From NCBI RefSeq assembly GCF_905404315.1, contig NC_066282.1, positions 11,928,501 through 11,992,500 of the forward strand: a stretch of DNA of 64,000 nt. The letters run 5' to 3'. Source of the stretch: Leptidea sinapis (taxonomy: Eukaryota > Arthropoda > Insecta > Lepidoptera > Pieridae). Numbering within the stretch: the first letter of the stretch is position 1; each line of letters begins with the position of its first letter. A program made the translations under genes and the position numbers. Below, in pieces: positions 23,610-35,499 of the stretch. Under the pieces are notes generated by a model. The model searched no databases. It was not told where the DNA came from and worked only from the letters and a program-made list of their open reading frames with translations.

Positions 23610-23930
23610 CCTCCACTGTGTATCCTGCCCACTGCCACTTCAGACTTGCCATTTGTTTAATGGCATTGGTAACATATTGTTGTGTGTTTCAATAAATCCA
23701 GACCAAGTCTTTGAATTCAAGCTCTCGAAATTCCAAATTCTCCTAATTGGTCTTCGCAAAAGCTGATTAAATTGTACACTCCAGTTTACTCTTCAGCTTT
23801 CGGTATGGAATGCCTTACCTTGCACTTTGTCCATTTCTTGTATCTGTTTTAGCAGGCTAAATAGAAAATTGTCCGCAAAGACAATCTCTTTCTGGTCTAC
23901 TGTTTTATTTTCCTTTCCGGCCTTTTTGCT
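23610..23930 (-). mobile_element. RTE-like LINE (LINE-D) fragment, internally deleted
   Basis: On the minus strand it reads 'IVFADNFLFSLLKQIQEMDK', matching the RT catalytic region of the family (normally F-A-D-D; here the second Asp is Asn). Some 200 bp later comes 'SLKWQWAG' in a different frame, the pre-C-terminal motif. The segment usually between them is mostly missing. Dead copy. Confidence 0.6.
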
Positions 23931-24174
23931 TGCTACAGCATCTTCCCAGACCAACTAGATAATGCTAATACTGACTTTTAGGGAGGATGCTGTGATGAAT
24001 TCCGATGGAAATTCGTGTTCTTTCAAATACTGATTTCTTTCCGTGAAGCGAACTATATTCGATTAGCATATCTTAGGAAATCTGCGGGTATGACTGAGCC
24101 CTTTGGTATGATTAGTGCAGCCCTGAAAGTGTTACAGACTTAGAGTTCCTTTTACATTAGTATACTACCATCCC

Positions 24175-24805
24175 TACTCTATGGTTATAGTTAACTTTAC
24201 CAAATAAACGTCCTTTTAATAATTCTTTTGAATTTCGTAATACATTTGTTTTGATCTTTGAACATCTGGAATCTTATTTTAAAAGCATATATTGATACAT
24301 CACCACGCAAATGACATACTAACTCGACCTAGCTAAGTAGTAGGCATAATAAATTAATGATTGTTTCTCGTTAACATTATGGTTATGACAATTTCTAGAA
24401 AATTCACCTATATGCCTGTGTGCATTATGTTTACATTATTAAGAATGTATTGAGAGACAACAGTTAAAATATTTATTTCCTTAAATTTTGCTCTCAATGA
24501 TTCTTGAGGATCTAGGTTATAAAAAACGCAAATAGCCCTCTTCTGCAGCACAAAGATTGTATTAATATCGGCCGCGTTGCCCCATAGCAATGTACCACAG
24601 GACATAATACTATGGAAATAAAATAAACTAGTAAAAGGAACCACCAACTGCTAAATACCTGATAGCAATTTATCATCTTAGAAGAAATCGTAATATCTCC
24701 GTATAACACCACCACACTAACAGTTAATCTTATGAATTTAAAGGGATAAAAAATTTGAAAGCTAAACGCCCGGGAATCTAATATAGCAGTACAGTCAAAC
24801 ATAAT
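24175..24805 (-). mobile_element. LINE-A ORF2 remnant
   Basis: The frame at 24408-24647 encodes 'FHSIMSCGTLLWGNAADINT' and 'IFVLQKRAICVFYNL', then 'AKFKEINILTVVSQYILNNV', conserved thumb/C-terminal blocks of a common lepidopteran non-LTR reverse transcriptase. The segment at 24180-24290 corresponds to the extreme C-terminus ('RIIKRTFIW'-like, cf. 63900) in another frame. The 24650-24800 part is a degraded upstream continuation. Several frameshifts. Confidence 0.8.
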
Positions 24806-26511
24806 ATTTCAACACGAATACCAATGGAATTTGAAATTGCCGCAAACGTATGAAGATACGGTAAATTTCAAAAGGTCCTCACGTAGTACTTTCGTGATAG
24901 TTTTCAAACACAATCCAACTTGGCTGTGCAATACGTAGGCGTGTTTTTATTTCTGCTGCGTTGGTGGTAATCATAAGGTAAACAGAATTTGTTTAGTAAC
25001 GAAGGTTGTTTGACCAGTTCTGTACGTCAAGTCTTAACTAATAAATGTACAGTGGTTTCCTAAGTGCAATAATCTATTGAATACTTGATAATTCATTGTG
25101 TGCAAACAATGCTAGGACATTTTATTTAGCAACGAAAGTGCTAACTCATACTTCTAGGTACGTTTGGTAAATATAACGATTATTTCATATTATATTATTC
25201 ATTTTCATTAGTATTTTCGTAATTTATATGTTATTTTAATATATTTTTTAGAAGTCAAGTTGAAGTACCGAAAGTAATGAAAGAATAATATTATTGTTTC
25301 TTTAAAATTCCTTTACTTTTCCTCAATTTATTGGTATTTCATATCAAACTGCTATTTTAACGAGTTAAGTAGTATAATATTATAATGTATGTACTTCGTA
25401 CAACAAACTTTATGTTTGAAGTTTTAAAAATATTCGTTTGATGTTGAGAATCCTTTTAAATAATTATCAAATCAAATTCAAAACACTATTCATTTAGGTC
25501 AAGGAAATAACACTATAAATGTCAAAAGATATTATTTTTACCATTTTCAAGCCTTTCGGAAATTGTTAAGCTTTAATGAGAAAAAATGATATTACCATTT
25601 ACAAATTATTTTACTAACAATATATATAAACTGATGCTACAAAAATATTCAAAATAATCAAGGCATTACACAGTATGTCATAAAAATGATAAATATTAAG
25701 TAATAAATAAAAATGCAGGAGTTATATTGAGTGTATTAGATGCATAATATAAAAAAATAATATAGATAAATGTATGCATATATTAAATAACTTGAATTTT
25801 AAAAACGAATAAATTATAAACTAAAACGTTCCTAGAGAACCACACTGTTCATTGATGAATACACCACGAAAATCGGTGCAGTAGTTAGTTTATCGCGATG
25901 AGACATACACAGCGGAGGACTTTATTTTATAATATGTAGTGATAATATAAGGTGTGACATCAGTGACCCGACCATCGATTTTAAAAATCATTGCAAAAGT
26001 AATTTCATCAAATGAATATGATTTAAAAGTGGCAATAATTCCATCACCAGCTCTACCAACATTTTTATGTTTCAAACTCAATAGGGTGAAGTCAGGGCGG
26101 AGAGCTAGTGTATAATATATTATTTTATTGTCTCGTTCTCATCCAAATCTATTTCGGACGATGACGTCGACCCGTATTGTCATTGACATTGACATCACAT
26201 ACCTTTGTTTGTGTAATTTTTCTCAGATCATTTCAAATTGATTCTACTCTTTGTTGTTCACAAAATAACTATTATTTCTGTTTTTTTTTAAATAACTTAA
26301 CCAATTAATAAGGTTAACAAAGAATTGTAAAAACTTATGATTAATATTCAACTTGATATGAAACTCAATTATTATTGCTAGTAAACTATTAAGAGTCTCG
26401 TGCCATTTCATTAACATAATATTGATTTCATTTTTATAGTCATTTGTCAGTTGAAATTTTACTGAGCTTAAGCTAAGACAACCCAATGCAACGGTCAAGT
26501 TCGCGTTTTAT
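24806..26511. other. No gene recognised
   Basis: About 1.7 kb of AT-rich DNA. A piece at 25845-25920 ('CGAAAATCGGTGCAGTAG', 'GATGAGACATACACAG') looks like the end of a CTAG-type repeat. The open frames at 25890-26081 and 26244-26498 have no motif. Confidence 0.4.
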
Positions 26512-26582
26512 CACACTAAGTTTTACGTAAGTATAGTCTGAGCAAAATATAAGTACGGTTTATAGATCTCAGCCTTAGAATA
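26512..26582 (+). repeat. Short dispersed repeat, copy 2
   Basis: Carries AGTTTTACGTAAGTATAGTC and TATAGATCTCAGCCTTAGA, matching 11388-11450 with an 8-10 bp difference between the blocks. Confidence 0.6.
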
Positions 26583-26993
26583 CCTACTAAACTTAAGGGC
26601 CGTGATGTCAAAATAAATTGTAGCTAACTCTTAATTACTTACTTAAATAAATAATATTTGAATATTGTTAAGACTATGTACTTGAATAGTTTTTATTAAA
26701 TAGTTTTTCGATATCCTTTGCATCTAATAACAGCACAGACAGTTTGACATAGGGTAGTTCTTGACTTATTATCACTTCGTTACAAAAAAAACATGAGCTC
26801 GTTTGAGTTTAAAGGCAAATTTTATGTTAATTGTGCGCGACATCAGGTGATGTGAATGTTTATGATAAGCGCTACATTAAAATTCAGACTCAGTTTGAAA
26901 CGCGAAAATTATGTCCTCACACAAAGACAGGCGATAATGGCTGTGCGAATGTTATCATCAAAGAGTACATATAAAGTGTGAATTGATGCATGG
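26583..26993. other. No gene recognised
   Basis: AT-rich spacer before the TIR-1 element; nothing supported. Confidence 0.4.
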
Positions 26994-27096
26994 CTTATAG
27001 CCGAAACACATGACCGGATTTGGTACGGCCGAACCATCGAAGGCGATCTGCGGTGCTATTCTCGTAATTTCAAATTCGTTTACGTTAAGTAAATTT

Positions 27097-27401
27097 ACCA
27101 GTGGGAGGCTCCTTTGCACAGGAAGCCGATTAGGGTATGGGTACCACAACGGCGCCTGTTTCTGCCGTGAAGCAGTAATGTGTAATCATTACTGTGTTTT
27201 GGTCTGAAGGGCGCCGTAGCTAGTGAAATATCTGGGCAAATGAGACTTAACATCTTATGTCTCAAGGTGACGAGCGTAATTGTAGTGCCGCTCATAATTT
27301 TTGGGGTTTTCATGAATCCTGACTACATTGTAATGGGTAGGGCGTATCAATTACCATCAGCTCCTCTTGCTCGTCTCGTCCCTTATTTTCTTAAAAAAAA
27401 A
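27097..27401 (+). repeat. R310 copy inside TIR-1
   Basis: Full copy from ACCAGTGGGAGG to the A tail at 27392-27401. About 10 bp of the right arm of the terminal hairpin (CTGAGCGGCACT) is lost. Lies within the TIR-1 element. Confidence 0.85.
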
Positions 27402-27751
27402 GTTATGATCCAATCCACATTTGGCTCTTGATTCATATTCTCCTATTATTTTCCTATAACTTTAACTGTATCGGACCCGCTTAAACGACATTTGAACAAC
27501 AAGCTCACAAGAAGTCGACTACAATTTTCCACCAAATCTCAAATATTTCTACTATAACTCAACCAAATGTCAAAATTTTGCGCAATACGCATCTCCCAAC
27601 AATTTGTTACGTTATGTTCTATCTTGTTACGAGAATACGCATCATACTATTTCTTTAAATCGGAACGTAACTTCATCACAATCGGAACTGAATGGTCAAT
27701 TTGTGTTAAAACAATACGAAATTTAACATTTTAACATAAGGCCGCTTCGAT

Positions 27752-27779
27752 CCTATTCTTGTTTTGTTACAAGAATAGG
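27752..27779. repeat. 11-bp perfect inverted repeat
   Basis: CCTATTCTTGT at 27752-27762 and its exact complement ACAAGAATAGG at 27769-27779, six bases apart, inside TIR-1. It could form a small hairpin; function unknown. Confidence 0.6.
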
Positions 27780-27943
27780 CCCACTGGTAGCGGACCATAT
27801 TCGATGGTATTTCGCATTGTCCACCGCACAAATTTATTATTATTACCGTCCGGACCGTACGAGGTACAACGACGGACAAACCGAACCGTCCGGTGATCCG
27901 GTAGTCCGGCCTACCAAATCCGCCCATGTGTTTGAGCTATTAG

Positions 27944-28374
27944 GTTTTTGCTCATTTTCTATTCAACACATGTTCGATGAAGATTAACGATTTGTCACAA
28001 GTTCTTGATTTACACACCACCATTGTACTTCTAACTTGGTCTTGAAAATCGTATGTTGCCTTGCTAATTAAACATAAACAATGACAGTATAATCGAAAGC
28101 AATTTATTTAATTATTTTTCTCCATGTATAATAGATACAGACATTAGTACTACTACTACTATATAGTACTACTTTGAAAATCTAATAAATTTTATTCAAA
28201 TAGTTCGTTATTTTGAATATTTAATTTAAATTACTGAATCTATCATATGTCCGAAAAATGTAGAGCTCGTGAAAAAAGCATTTATTTATTCAAAATTATA
28301 ATCATAACTTTAACTTTCGAAGTGTAACATCTATTAAAAGTGTATTCATATCTTATATGTATCTGTATGTTCTG
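27944..28374. other. No gene recognised
   Basis: AT-rich with a short ACT repeat at about 28150-28170; nothing else. Confidence 0.4.
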
Positions 28375-28462
28375 ACATACAAGAAACTAAACGGCCACTC
28401 TTTTAGATAATTGGTATTTTACTATAACACTAATTAAATTAATTTAAAATACCATATTATGT
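28375..28462 (-). repeat. LINE 3'-end fragment
   Basis: The reverse complement contains AAGAGTGGCCGTTTAGTTTC, matching the LINE 3' end at 9280-9320. Confidence 0.45.
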
Positions 28463-28634
28463 AATATAAGAGTAAGATTAACTTAGAAAGATGTTGATGC
28501 AATATAATTTTGAATCATGGTCAAAGTTTAAAAGATTTTTGAATATCAAATATTCCATAAAAAATAAACTCTATAAATATAAACTATCATATATTGGATT
28601 CACCTTTAGCAAAAACGAAACTACGTTGACTCCT

Positions 28635-28945
28635 TAGATAATTAATACATCTAGATCTCTCATGCTGTTAGACAACCGATAAAACAGGCCAGGAATATAT
28701 AATACTAGCTGACCTGGCAAACGTTGTTTTGCCATGAAAATTATATATGTAAACCTTCCTTGAACTTCAGCGAATCTATTACAAAAGATTTCATTGAGAT
28801 CGGTCGACTAATTTAGGAGCTATTAAGGAACATACAAACATAGATTCTCTTTTATATATATAGATTAGTTTAGTGTGCGTGATAAACTACGTCTTAGACT
28901 CGCGATTTGTTTGACAATTTTTTTCCACGTTTTCACAGCTGAAAA
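28635..28945 (+). repeat. MITE-1 copy interrupted by a CTAG repeat
   Basis: The left part (CTTAGATAATTAATAC, then CTGTTAGACAACCGATAAAA and CAGGCCAGGAAT) matches the copy at 55113. The right part resumes at about 28866 with TTAGTTTAGTGTGCGTGATA and AGACTCGCGATTTGT. In between (about 28703-28865) is an inserted CTAG-type repeat. The uninterrupted copy at 55113 reveals the exact insertion point. Confidence 0.7.
28703..28865 (+). repeat. Short CTAG repeat nested in MITE-1
   Basis: Begins ACTAGCTGACCTGGCAAACG and ends CTTTTATATATATAGATT. It has the head and tail of the unit at 5335 but only about 160 bp, so the middle is deleted. Confidence 0.7.
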
Positions 28946-29112
28946 TTCCACCCTTAAAGGGGTGAAAAGGGGGTTGAAAGTTTGTATGGGGATGGAGTAA
29001 AATTTTAAGTTATCATATATAATCACAAAACAATATCCTATTCTCGAATTATAAACATATCAAGCAGGTTCTGTCAATTATTAATCATGTTGACTTTTTT
29101 AAACCAGAATGT
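28946..29112. other. Unassigned spacer
   Basis: Includes CACCCTTAAAGGGGTGAAAA, a small palindromic stretch; otherwise no features. Confidence 0.35.
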
Positions 29113-29250
29113 TCTGATTCTCAGCAAACATTTTCAAAAGAAAACCATCTTTTCAATCCACATTCAAAAGGTGGTTTTCTTTTGCGAGTGACTTCATTTG
29201 GCTAGTCATGTCATAAAAATAATCGACCTTGAATAAGTATTGTGAGAATC
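29113..29250. repeat. Nested hairpin, possible small foldback element
   Basis: CAAAAGAAAACCATCTTTT (29135-29153) faces AAAAGGTGGTTTTCTTTTG (29166-29184) across a 12-base loop: 19 bp with one mismatch that is G-T in RNA. Outer arms CTGATTCTCA (about 29114) and TGAGAATCAG (about 29250) are perfect complements. The size resembles a short MITE or a precursor-like hairpin; no other copy was seen. Confidence 0.5.
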
Positions 29251-29259
29251 AGTCGCAAA

Positions 29260-31020
29260 ATTAACATACCATTAAGAGAAATTGAATATCACGGTGAGTT
29301 ATTATTTTGTCTTTAAATCATAAACGCCGTAGTCCGAAACGAATAGGCTACATATTTCAAAGAATGAACAAATAAATTACAATTTCCTAACTAGGTACCA
29401 AGTATTTTGAAGAGAAAATATAAAAATATTATTGCAATCAAATGTATATATTATTTAGCTGTGCGATTTTATGGTATTAATGCATATCGCTCTTATTTAT
29501 TTCTGTTTTATTGTAGTTCTGATAAAATATTTATTTATTTAAAGGTGCTCCAACAACACAAACAAAATACACTCTTAAACTTAAATATTGCACAAAAATA
29601 GTTCCAGTGTATGAGTCAATTAAAGGTGCATACAACATAAATAGCAATCATTTCTATTGGGCACTTATATTTAACACAAAGACAGTACATAAAAAATATG
29701 ATAATAAGTAATTAAAGAATCATTATACTATAGTTGCAATACCTTACGTTTGAATGCTATGAGGCTATTGCAAAATGGATCAGCCACGGATGTCTCCAAA
29801 ATATTATTTAATGAATGACAGACACGATATAGTGGCGCCAAAATATACACCGAACTTACAAATGTAGCTAAAACAAATGCAATTCTTCTAAAAAATTAAA
29901 TCAAGAACAATATCTAGAAATTATACTTATTTACAGACACTTCGTTTCTTGTTTATAGTTTCCTTGTAGCATTGAGTTGTCGTAATTATAAGAGTATTGC
30001 TACATTGAAAAACTGACTGATGACGTCATGTGTCGTGAATAAAAGGAAAATCCCTTGGTGTCCTTAACTTGGCTAATCCAAGTTGTCTGACCGCAAGACA
30101 GGCTGTTTATTTACTTAACTAAACTCTGGTGTTTAATTAAAATGTATACCACAATAGTGTTGTGAAATTATGTGTGCAAAAAAACTATTGCCATTGAATG
30201 AACTTTTTTTAAATTACTTAAATACTTATGGAGCACTGAAGTACTTTCATTAACAAGGTGACGCGGTATATAAATATTGTTATCTCAGTTCATCAATACA
30301 TTGATATTTTACGGGTTATTGTTATGACAGGAACTTCCACATTTATCACAGATGATTTTCAAATCATGAGATTTAGTTTTGTATAATTAACTAGAAAGCC
30401 CGCACTCGCCTTGCTTCGATTGTAATATAAAACCTATTTTGGCTATCAAACTTTTCGCATTTCACGCATAATAATGAGGAAACCTTTGCCACTTGTTTTT
30501 TTTACTGATATTGAAGCTTTCAATAATGAATTTTTCTTAAAGTAGAAGTAGTTTATGAGTTCGTTCATTAAAAAATCATTATTTAATCATAGTTTACGAT
30601 ATAAACATAGTGTAATTATATCGATAAGACCTTTGCACCAAACTTCATCAGCGTGGATTTCAAAATTATTTCAATTAACTATTTTCTAATATGAAGCGAT
30701 TAAAAAAAACAGTGATAAACAATAAATTCTTAGCAATGATTTCCATAATATGTTAGTGAAAATCGCACTCAAGATATTTATTAGTTTTTTTTTATAAAAC
30801 TAACAGTTTAAATAAATAACAGTTTATTCCAAATTACTGTCACGTACAGATACAGTCACTCAGTAACAGTTTAATTGTATTGTTCATAGAGACAGTTCAG
30901 TTGATTTTAAAAATATATATAATTTATTGACAATATACTATTTATTTGTCTGAGTGCATTGACGTACAATAAACTAGACAACACAATCACACTCAAAAAT
31001 TGTCTGAAGCATAACTCGGC
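29260..31020. other. No gene recognised
   Basis: AT-rich, 1.8 kb. Around 30390-30680 a weak CTAG-type repeat is possible: 'ACTAGAAAGCCCGCACTCGC' at the start and 'TTTGCACCAAACTTCATCAG' later. The open frame 29407-29601 has no motif. Confidence 0.4.
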
Positions 31021-31200
31021 CTACGCAGACGCGTAGTAGTACTAGAAATAGGCTACTGCACTAGGCAGAAATTTCCTTCAGTTGTGTTTCGACCGCGCTT
31101 TAAAACATCGCCGCGCAATAACAAAGTGTTTAGTGAGTAACTTTCCAAATAACAGCATATCCAAACTGAAAAAGGATGGAGTGTCATATTTCAAGTAAGT
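31021..31200 (+). promoter_or_regulatory. Candidate promoter and first exon with splice donor
   Basis: A CpG-richer patch contains TTCAGTTGTG, an arthropod-type initiator (TCAGTT at 31078-31083). It is followed by about 95 bp of leader and an ATG at 31176 in strong context (A at -3, G at +4). The frame reads M-E-C-H-I-S and then meets CAA|GTAAGT, a consensus donor (exon end 31194). A first exon with a short coding start is therefore plausible. No TATA box or convincing downstream element was found. Inference only; an untranslated exon or chance remain possible. Confidence 0.4.
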
Positions 31201-31820
31201 GCCCCTTTTAATTTACAAAATTGAGTAACTAACTTAAAGAATTTATCAATTTTGGTAAATAATTGTTTAAATAATGTGTTCTTGCCCCGTGTTCGCGTCC
31301 GTGTCGCGCGGGGAGCTTAATTACTTCTAATGCGCGTATACAATAGACTTTCAACACTACTGCGACGAAATAAGGTGCTAATTTGAATAAATGTTTGTTT
31401 TTAAGTTAATGTATACGTATATACAACGACGCTCGGGCACTTTTGTCGACCTTTTAATATGCGATTTTTAATAACTGTGTATTAAAGAGATAACACTTGA
31501 TCATAGATTACGAATTGAGTCACCTTCTGATATACGGAACTAAATGGCGGTAATTTGATTGAATGATAGCTGTTAGACTAGACCGTCAACTAAAGTAGTC
31601 GTTTCCGTTCTTTTATTAATTATTATTAGTTTATATTATTGCTACAATTTGTTATGTGTTGAGTTCGTGCGTATTTAGATCTTCTTAAATTAAAATATTG
31701 AAATAGAACAACCATTAAATGTTAATCCATGCTTTCCGTCATGCAAATCGGTTATACGTAGGTATTATAGTTTTTCTCAATATCCATTCAAGTACCGACA
31801 ATATTAGTCACATATTTACT
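31201..31820. other. Intron-like sequence, CpG-rich patch
   Basis: A second CpG patch, GTTCGCGTCCGTGTCGCGCG, lies at about 31290-31310; the rest is AT-rich with no gene. Confidence 0.4.
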
Positions 31821-31850
31821 TTATGAGAGAGATATATATATCTCATAAAT

Positions 31851-31903
<53 letters not shown>
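31821..31903. repeat. TA microsatellite with flanking palindrome
   Basis: An uninterrupted (AT)n tract of about 49 bases (31855-31903) follows an inverted repeat TTATGAGA...TCTCATAA (31821-31848). It directly abuts the head of the next CTAG repeat. Confidence 0.9.
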
Positions 31904-31906
<3 letters not shown>

Positions 31907-32240
31907 ACTAGCGGACCCGACAGACGTTATCCTGTAAACACGTCTTAAATTAAAAAAAATTGGTCCAGCCATTACTGTAGGTGTTCACTAACATACACAT
32001 GGTCAGGAAATTATATACGGACTGAATTGAGAATCTAAACTAATCTTAAACTCACTCAAACACACAAAAAATCATGAAAATTGGTCCAGCCGTTTTGGAG
32101 GTAGTTCAATTGTGAATCTAAACCGTCCTCGAATCCCCTTGAACTCACACAAAAATATTCATCAAAATCGGTCCAGCCGTCAGAAGGAGTTCAGTGACAT
32201 ACACACGCACACAAGAAATATATATATAAAGATATATAAA
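31904..32240 (+). repeat. CTAG-type repeat with triplicated internal block
   Basis: Starts CCTACTAGCGGACCCGACAG and ends AAATATATATATAAAGATAT. A block of the form ATTGGTCCAGCCGTT plus a GGAGGAGTTCA-like stretch occurs three times (about 31959, 32080 and 32167), so it looks internally expanded. A head-only fragment lies inverted near 50700. Confidence 0.7.
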
Positions 32241-34171
32241 TGAAAAAGACTTTCTTAAGTCGCAATCACGTAAGAACTACTAAACGTATGCGGATGTATA
32301 TTAATATTCGATGCGAAATGTTTCGTAGATACGCATTTTTTCGATTTTTGATCATTTTGTTTTTTTTTTATTTTAACTTTTTCATACATTTTTTCCATGT
32401 ACGATCAAGATAAGATTAACCGCATGACGAAGTTGCAAATGAAAATGAAAAAAACAAGCTAATTTTGACGATGTGTGTATGTATGTGTACATAATATGTA
32501 GATGTAGTTGTTCCCAATCTGTAGATATGTGCACAATAGGTACAAACAATAGTAATTTATAGATTTTATGTAACAAATTAATTTTATTTATATATTGTAG
32601 CGAGTAATTCTTTTTAATCATTTCTTGGAATCGGCTCCAACGATTTGCAATAAACTTCCAACACTGGGTTTTTTTGGGGGGAAATCCCACCTTGCCAGGA
32701 GGTATACTCGAAAAATCGACAACGATACATTCGGAACGATACGATAATACTCCGAATATAACACAACTATAATACATTTGTCCTACTCTAACAAATGTTC
32801 CATTTCCTTATCGTTTATCGTTACCATAGACTAATATTTTGATTTTTTTACGATGTTAGTGTGAATGAAATATGTTCAAACCTTCATATTATCTCTGCTA
32901 TGTCGCTTTTAAGTGTCAAAAGTCAAAACATAGCTTAGGCGCTAAGGACTATGCCAGACTGCACCACCAATTTGGTATCATTTACACATAAAGTAAATGT
33001 TAAAAAATTATCTAATGAATATAATATGACCATTTAAAATTGAATAAATAATACAAAACTTGCGGATAATAAAATGTAAAAAAAAAGTAACTCAGCCCTT
33101 CTCGTCGACTTCCTATTCGTCAGGCGGCCATTTGCATTATTTCTACGCATAAACGATCAACAAAATGACTTAAATGACTTGCTAGTAAAAAATCCTGTTG
33201 AATAGTAATCATAGTATTAAATCACATATCATTATTTTAATAATATTTATTAAGTATGTATATTGTATGGGAAATATATCTACACAACTTGAAACGATAA
33301 AAGCAACGACAGCCTAGAAGGTGTAGTTGAGATTATCGTAAAAGTGACGTTTGATTATTTGTGAAATTCGAATATTCGTCTCTGACATTTTCAACTAAGA
33401 GTAGGGTTGGCACCGATGATATCGAATAATGTTTTGTTCGTTCAATCATCGTTTTAACATTGATTGCGATGTAACTAAGAGTAGGATTCGACACGACTAA
33501 AGCCACGATTTATCGAATATCGATTTTAGGAGTAGGCCCCCTGGTCTGATATCTGGCAAAAATTGTTTTTTCTGTTTTTCACACACATTCATCAGTAACC
33601 CATCTCCTATTATTAAAATTCTCGTGTACGTTAGACTGAGACGTATGTTTATTGAAACTCAATTGTGAAATGCTCGGAACTTTTATTGAAAGAAAGCTGT
33701 TGAACTCGGCCACTAAAGTATTCATTTCCGTTCTTTTGTTAAATATATGTTTATACTATTGCCACAGATGTGTGTGCCCTCCCACTGCGTTGAATGGCCG
33801 GCCACGTACGGTAGAGTTTCGTCCATACACGGCACAATCACGTCATGTTAGCCTGGTCTAGCCTTCACACCTCCGCCATACTCCTTGTACGTGATCTAAC
33901 TATAGACATACTGACATACTTGCTGTTCAATTTAAGGATTTATAGCACATTGTATTCAGAAACATGTGAAATGTTATACATTAGGGGAATTGAAATTACT
34001 GTTTTTATCGCAACCAGCCAGTGCTAAAACCGAGACTGTGTTATTAGCAAACACGAAGTAAATTAACTCCAAATTTAAATATTTTCGTCTTTATCTTTGT
34101 CACAGCGAGAAGTAATATTAATGGATTAACTTAACATCACATTTATTAATAAGACAGAGAAAGCTTGTATT
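32241..34171. other. No gene recognised
   Basis: About 1.9 kb. The minus-strand frame 32382-32777 (131 residues) has no domain I can name. The open frame 33652-33861 ends in a GC-richer patch (33770-33850). TATCGAATATCGAT near 33510 is a short palindromic site. Nothing else supported. Confidence 0.4.
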
Positions 34172-34463
34172 AGTGGGAGGCTCCTTTGCGGAGGATGCCG
34201 GCTTGATTATGGGTAATCTGCCGTGAAGCAGTAATGTGTTAGCATTATTGTGTTTCGGTCTGAAGGTCACCGTAGCTAGTGAAATTACTGGGCAAAGGAG
34301 ACTTAACATCTTATATCTCAAGGTGACGAGCGCAATTATAGTTCCGCTCAGAAAATTTAAGTTTTTCAAGAATCCTGAGTGGTACTGCATTAAAATGGGC
34401 AGGACGTATAAATTACCATATCCATTACTTTCTGCTCGTCTCGTTTCTTAATGTAATAAAAAA
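34172..34463 (+). repeat. R310 structured repeat
   Basis: Runs from AGTGGGAGGCTCC to TAATAAAAAA. About 20 bp around the first GGCGCC arm is deleted, so only the second and third hairpins remain. Confidence 0.85.
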
Positions 34464-35499
34464 GCTCGGTGCCCTACTAGATGTAGGTATTGTTTTGAAA
34501 ACCGCATTCTTTCAAATTCTCTAACAGCATATTATAAAACATAAAGTTGGAAGAAATTTTTAAATGTTTTAATTAAATAGAGACACTGTGGATGGTTTAA
34601 TTATAATATGCAAAGATGCAAACAAATGTAACGAGAAAAATAATATATATTGAATTATTCAATATGTTTTTACCTTGATGACATCATGCCTGCTTTACAG
34701 CTGAAGTACAGATTTATCGCCAACGACAGCTCAACAAGTTAGAGCGGTATTATCGATTTCGCGTTCTCGCTCACACTTACCGATCTCATAGACATACTAC
34801 TTGGTTTTAATTACATATACATATTATTATGTAAACATTTTTGCTTTTTATGGATCACTACTCGAAGTGTGAGCTGTTACTCCTGTTGGAACTGATAGAT
34901 ATGATCCAGTAATTTTAAAATGTTCCCTGGTGAGCGCAATATATTGAATAACACGCAAAAAAAATTGCTATTGTCTCGTTAATAATAAATATATTAAAAG
35001 CTTTATCAACTACCTACTCTGGTTTCGGACTTAAAATAAATGTTTATACATTTATTTTTTTAATTGGTTACACTTACAGCAACGCTCATCAAAACATTGA
35101 CAATATTATATTTAACTAAGCCATTTTAAACATATCACAAGTATACACAGTATGGGAATATAAAGACAATTTTATTAATATTTGTCGAATGTGAAATATC
35201 GAAAACTGTTGTTTTAAACTGTGCATAAAACTCTAGATAACAAGAATACTAAGAGAAAACATTGTACTGTTATACAAAATAACAGGCCGGTACTTTATCA
35301 GAACAGGTTTCGTAATAACCAAATATACGACGTCATCGTACCCAAACGGTCTCATTGAATACTTGAGCGCGATCATGACGCATCATTTTGTGAAAGTAGA
35401 CTTTCGGTCGAATTGTCGCGCCTATCGTGCTAGCGAACGATATTTATTTAATTTGGCAGAATTTTGGAACACAATTAAGATTAATGTGAGACATTTTTT
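34464..35499. other. No gene recognised; CpG patch
   Basis: AT-rich except 35330-35440, which includes GACGTCATCG, GAGCGCGATCATGACGCATC and TTGTCGCGCC. That patch could be regulatory, but I see no splice or initiation signal. Confidence 0.35.

Larger units (their letters stand above)
26994..27943. mobile_element. TIR-1 non-autonomous DNA transposon, 950 bp
   Basis: The left end CTTATAGCCGAAACACATG (26994-27012) continues GGATTTGGTACGGCCG. The right end, read inverted from 27943, gives CTAATAGCTCAAACACATG and GCGGATTTGGTAGGCCGG. These terminal inverted repeats match over about 38 bp with few differences. The right subterminal region repeats the palindrome-like CCGTCCGG (about 27847 and 27888). 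An R310 copy is inserted 103 bp from the left end. No transposase frame is present and no clear target duplication was found, so the superfamily is open. A second member lies at 35500-35980. Confidence 0.7.
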
